A stretch of DNA of 64,000 nt, from contig QANY01007891.1 in assembly GCA_003255025.1 (NCBI GenBank), positions 1,146,558 to 1,210,557 of the forward strand, read 5' to 3'. Of this stretch, positions 59,530 through 64,000 are shown in pieces (the stretch's first letter is position 1; every line of letters begins with the position of its first letter). Made by a program: the position numbers and the translations under genes. Below the pieces are notes generated by a model. It was given only the letters and a program-made list of their open reading frames with translations. It made no database searches and had not been told where the DNA came from. Origin of the DNA: Datisca glomerata. Taxonomy: Eukaryota; Streptophyta; Magnoliopsida; Cucurbitales; Datiscaceae.

Positions 59530-61745
59530 AGAAGACATCTCTGAAGCTCTTTGAGAGGACATTATTCTACCTGCTTAGGTTCCCCTTGGGTTATCTTAGG
59601 GGACTTCAATGTAGTGGCTTGCCCTGTGGAAAAATATGGAGACACTCATGGATGGATTAATGGTATGGTTGGCTTTAATGAGTGTACATACAATATAGAG
59701 GTTGAAGACCTTGCACACTCCGGATGCCAATTCACTTGGTTAAACAAGTAGCATGATGACACATTCATTATGTGTAAACTTGACAGTGTCATGTGTAATT
59801 CTCACTAGATAGATACATTCCCTGACACCAAATGCCAATTTGCCCTCCCCCTTGAGGTATTTCAGATCATAGCCTTATTATCTTGAAACTGGATAAAGCC
59901 CCTCATAAGCCAAGGATTAGCTTTAAATTCTTTGACTTCTAGTTTGATAGAGCAAGTTTCTGGCCTCTCTTAGAATTTACCTAGAGCATACATGTTGAAG
60001 GAACTATCACGTTCTCTCTTCGTGTAAAACTCAAAGCTCTGAAGCTAGCTTTCAAACAATTTAACAGTGAATTTTGTGGTGACCTCCCCTCTAGGATAAA
60101 GATTACAAGAGCCCAACTTGAAACTATTCAAAAGTCACCAGCACTTGACCCCACCAACACATCTCTCAAAGCTTAGGATATATAGGCTTATAGGGAGTTA
60201 CTTGAGCTTACACAGGCTGAAGAAAGCTTTTAGAAGCAGAAGTCTATAGTATAGTGGCTCTAGTTAGGGGAGCAAAACACCTCCTTTTTTTAGAGTATGA
60301 AAAAGAATAGAATCAGGGCAAAAAACACTAAACTAGAAGACCAAGGTAGGATACTCAGTTCACCAAAGGACATATCTAAACATATTCTTCAATTCAACAA
60401 AGGTCTTCTGGGCTCCCCAAATTAGATTATGGATATCAACCAGAGTATTCTAGAGTATGTTCTACCTAAGAAATTGAATGAGAACTAGGAAAACTAGCTC
60501 ATCTCCCCTATCTTAGATGAGGATAGGCATGCTGTATTCTCAATGGGAAGTTATAAAGCACTAGGCCTTGATGGTTTCTCAGCAGGATTCTTTAAAAAAG
60601 CTTGGCATGTTGTGGGGTATGACTTCACCAAGGCTGTTCATGAATTTTTTACATCTGGAAATCTCTTGAGAGAGGTAAACTCTAAAGCTATTTCTCTAAT
60701 CCCCAAGACCCCCAATCCAACCCTAGTGGGTGATTTTAGACTAATTTCTTGGTGTAATGTGATCTACAAGTGCTTAACCAAATTTTTGGCAGATAGAATG
60801 AAGTTTGTCCTACAAGATATTGTGAGCCTTAACCAAAGTGCTTTCATCAATAGGAGGAGGATAACTGATAATATTTTCCTCTTCTAGGAACTCCTCAGAA
60901 GCTACCATAGATATCTGGGTGTGCCTAGATGTGCAGTCAAAGTTGATCTCAAGAAAGCATATGACAGTGTGAACTGGTCCTCATAAGAAAATCACTTCAA
61001 TGTCTTGGTTTTCCAGATACATTTACTGCTTGGGTTATGGAGTGTATGTCCTCTCCCTCATACTCAATCAATATTAATGGGGAGCTTCAAGGTTATTTCA
61101 TAGGAGCCAAGGGCATTAGGCAGGAGGACCCCCTATCTCCCCATACCTATTTTTCATTATCATGGAAGTACTCACTGGTATTCTCAAATTTGTAGCCTCA
61201 AACTCTGAATTTAGATTTCACTAGAGATGTAAAGACATGAGGTTAGTCAACCTATGTTTTTTCAATGACCTACTATTTTGGACTGGCCTATTAGTCAACT
61301 TATGTGGGTAGACTACAACTGATAAATATTGAACCCCTAGCCATGTTCCAATTTTGGAGTGGCCTATTTATCTTGCCATAGAAGGTTATCAAAAGAGTGC
61401 AAAGCTTAGCCAGAAACTTCCTTTGGAATGGTAATGACACTAAATTCAGTGGTGCCAAGGTAGCATGGGATGACAATTATTATGGTAAGGATCAAAGGGG
61501 GCTTGGCCTTAGGGACCAGATCCTATCTAATGGGTAGTAATCTCTAAACACATCTAGTTCCTAATCATACCCTCTCAAAAATCACATTGGAAAGACTGGT
61601 GCAAAGCTTACATAATTAGAAATAGCTCATTCTTCTTAACCCATATTCCTTTAAATCCATCATGGGTGTGGAGAAAACGTTTGAAGCTCAGAAGAATATT
61701 ATTACCTTTTTGTTCTATCAACATAGGAGATGGGCATCTGTGAAC
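59530..61745 (+). pseudogene. LINE (L1-type) endonuclease and RT, decayed
   Basis: The endonuclease part has SPWVILGDFNVVACPVEKYG and GCQFTWLNK (59570-59750). RT begins with SYKALGLDGFSAGFFKKAW, then VNSKAISLIPKT, DFRLISWCNVIYK and NQSAFINRRRITDNIFL (60543-60887). Next come KVDLKKAYDSVNW and an IRQEDPLSP motif (about 61120). The catalytic ADD block reads LCFFNDLLFW, losing the first Asp. The zinc-knuckle tail breaks off near 61745. Stops and frameshifts are frequent. No polyA tail or target duplication was found. Confidence 0.85.
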
Positions 61746-62736
61746 CTGTTAAGAAAATACCATATATATTCAAGTAAATAAATATACTTGAAAGTGTAAG
61801 ATATATAAAAATAATATGGTCTAAAACCTAATTGAACTCGTAAACAGTAAATGAGTTATTACATGAGTGATTGTGCATATTGAAATACTAAAATCTTATT
61901 TTGTCTTATAAGTCACGTCATTATTGATACTCTTGGTATCTATTCTTAATAATATATTATAAATTGACCAGAGAAGATAAGAGACGGCAAGGAGTTGGAT
62001 CTTGATTGATACATCATTTAATATTTTTTATTGTCCTTATTACGTAATTACAAACTCACGTTGCCAAGTTCCTAAATATAATATTGAGAAAATGCTGGAG
62101 CACTCAGAAACTTTCATGAGTCCGTATATAAAGTATCTTCCGCCCTTTCCGTAACTAAGAATTTCATTAGATTCCCTATACATCTATACAATCTAATTCA
62201 AGATCCAGTCAGTAGCCACTATATTAGTTGTCAAAGGGCTATCATATCAAGATTTAATGATTCTTTTTCACTTAATCTTTCCTTGAAGCCTAGACGCAAG
62301 GATTGATAGCATTTTAGAGAACATAATCGATTCCTTCTATTTGTTTGTTAATAAACATCAGTAGGAGGAGGGGCTGACCCACTACTTGACAGAGAGTCTC
62401 CCACCTATTGTGCCATCCCCATCACCGCACTTATGTCTAGAATGTGAAGCTTGAGAGAAATCAAATAGTGGACAATGAGAGTCTCATCATGGGAGGTAGA
62501 TATACCACATCTCCAAGAGTACTCAATAGGGTGTCTCGAGCTGAAACTTAGACAAGAAATTCAATCACCTCACCACATGCTGACAATGATGACTAAGGTT
62601 AATTGTGTTTGTAATTTAAGTTCAGAAAACAATTTTTCAAAATTAAAAATACGGATTACATTAAAAAAACAAAAAATTACGGGTGTAAACTGTAAATGGT
62701 TAATTCTTATTCTTGCAGCTTTCATGTATGGTAGTT
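61746..62736. other. Unassigned DNA between LINE and C4
   Basis: It opens with TGTTAAG at 61749, so it might include another LTR fragment that interrupts the LINE tail. Otherwise no structure or gene was recognised. An 88-codon plus-strand frame at 62475-62741 has no known motif. Confidence 0.35.
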
Positions 62737-62952
62737 GTTAAGTAGTTAGGGTTAGTTTAGTGGTTAGGGGGTATCTTAGTCTTTTTGGGTTATCCTTGCC
62801 AATGGCTAGTTGCCTCTTGTATTTATCTTTTTTGGTTGTCTTCTGTTTTGGTGTTAATGAGAAGTTGTTTTTCTTTAAGCTTTCTTTCTCTTTTGCTTGC
62901 TTCTTTCTTTTTGTTTCCTCCTTCATTCTTCTTCGTGTTATGAAAACTTTCA
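62737..62952 (+). mobile_element. 5' LTR of Copia element C4
   Basis: A 216-bp segment, TGTTAAGTAG to ACTTTCA, ends directly before a primer-binding site (tggtatcagagcc, 62953-62965). The partner LTR would be outside the window, so the start is a prediction. Confidence 0.6.
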
Positions 62953-62986
62953 TGGTATCAGAGCCATTGAGGACACAGGTCCACTA

Positions 62987-64000
62987 ATGGAAAATCCTCC
63001 CTCTTCAGTCTTTCTTATTTCTAACATATACAATATGATTTCTATCAGATTAGATTCTTCAAATTACATTTTATGAAAATTTCAAATCTCGGCCATTCTT
63101 CAAGCTCAACCCACCAACAAGATTGATCCCAAATTTAGTGCTTGGATTGCTTAAGATAAGGCGTTGATGACTCTCATCAACATGACCCTGTCTCAATCTG
63201 CTTTATCATGTATTGTTGGATGAAAAACCAATCACGAAGCATGGATATCCCTTGAAAGAAGGTACTCATCTCTTAGACGGTTCAACATTCTTTCCCTTAA
63301 ATCTAAACTTCAGTCTATTACCAAGAAAGGGAATGAAACTGTTGATGAATATATTCAAAGAATCAAGATTGCTCGGGATAATTAACTACCGTATCTATTT
63401 CAATTGAGGATGAAAACAACCTTCTTTATACTTTGAATGGGTTATCCTCTCAATATGAGGCTTTCAAGACCTTAATCTGTACCAGATCCGAGCCTTTACA
63501 TCTTGAAGAGTTGCAAGTTCTTCTTAAGGCTGAAGAACAGTCTCTTGCTAACCAAACTGAGAAACATGAAACTCATTTACAAAATATGGCTTTGGCTGCA
63601 AATACCTTTCGTGGAGGCAATAACAACAGAGGTCGTGGTCGATTCAAATCCAACAGAGGACATAATTTTAGAAGAAACTATGACAATCAAGGAAGATCTT
63701 CACATGCTCTAGGACTTGGTTTGCTATCGTCACCTAACAATTCTCAATCTCATTTTCTTCTCCTAAATCATCTTCTTTTCCAAATGAACAAAGACCTCAG
63801 TGTCAGATATGCAATACGCCGTGACATATTTCTATAGACTGCTACAATGGCATGAACAATGCATATCAAGGTAGGCACCCCCTTGTGAAATTTGCAGCCA
63901 TGGAAGCCTCAGTTTCTGCTTTAAACTCAGACATACTTCTTGGATCACAGATACAGGATGCAATATGCATCTCACCTATGAATTTTCAAATTTAAGTACA
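62987..64000 (+). pseudogene. C4 Copia gag and protease start, decayed, cut by window end
   Basis: The ATG at 62987 opens gag (LDSSNYIL, then AWISLERRYSSLRRFNILSL and GNETVDEYIQRIK), with stops. Gag continues as NGLSSQYEAFKTLI and LEELQVLLKAEEQSL (63433-63540) and an Asn/Arg/Gly-rich stretch. A degenerate zinc knuckle (CQICNT-HISIDCYN) lies near 63815-63850. The protease start WITDTGCNMHLTYEF lies near 63940. This is a short-LTR Copia gag; polyprotein and 3' LTR continue beyond the window. Confidence 0.82.

Overview
This is plant nuclear DNA from a eudicot; the species cannot be fixed from the sequence alone. The evidence is spliced 11S seed-storage globulin genes with GT-AG introns, a patellin gene, a chloroplast-targeted Rho-N protein gene, plant-type Copia and Gypsy retrotransposons, plant LINEs, and a nuclear insertion of plastid DNA. 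The DNA is AT-rich and about three quarters of it is transposon-derived.

Layout. Positions 1-2.7 kb hold 11S globulin gene 1 (+). At 3.6-4.0 kb lie tandem repeats and a relic that looks like the first exon of ALG1. From 5.7 to 13.1 kb is a decayed minus-strand Copia element (C1) carrying a solo LTR at 7.9-9.9 kb. From 13.1 to about 19.8 kb is a plus-strand Copia element (C2). At 19.6-21.9 kb are a DUF1985 exon, a Ulp1-like protease fragment and many copies of a short palindrome. From 23.4 to 28.6 kb is a minus-strand Gypsy-type element with gag but no visible pol. At 29.0-30.7 kb is 11S globulin gene 2 (-), convergent with gene 1. At 31.5-33.7 kb is a patellin (-), and at 34.2-40.3 kb the Rho-N protein gene RHON1 (+). 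These two share a 563-bp divergent promoter. The 4.9-kb RHON1 intron holds an antisense LINE relic and a gag-only LTR element. A 2-kb solo LTR lies at 43.1-45.1 kb. From 46.7 to 59.1 kb is a 12.4-kb minus-strand Copia element (C3) with an intact target-site duplication. C3 contains a 2.65-kb plastid mosaic (49.6-52.3 kb) and a solo LTR (53.8-55.2 kb). A plus-strand LINE follows (59.5-61.7 kb), then the start of another Copia element (C4) running off the window end.

Function. Only four host genes look intact. The two 11S globulins encode 496-residue seed storage precursors and share promoter homology, including RY (legumin box) and ACGT elements. Patellin is a SEC14/GOLD phosphoinositide-binding trafficking protein. 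RHON1 is a chloroplast RNA-processing factor. The clearest unusual points are: a near-identical tract in the two globulins covering intron 1 but not exon 3 or intron 2, which suggests gene conversion; the plastid mosaic inside a retrotransposon integrase; the 127-bp duplication around the gag-only element; and the palindrome family at 19.6-21.9 kb. I found no obviously new multi-gene system. Retrotransposon reading frames are broken throughout and are annotated as relics.
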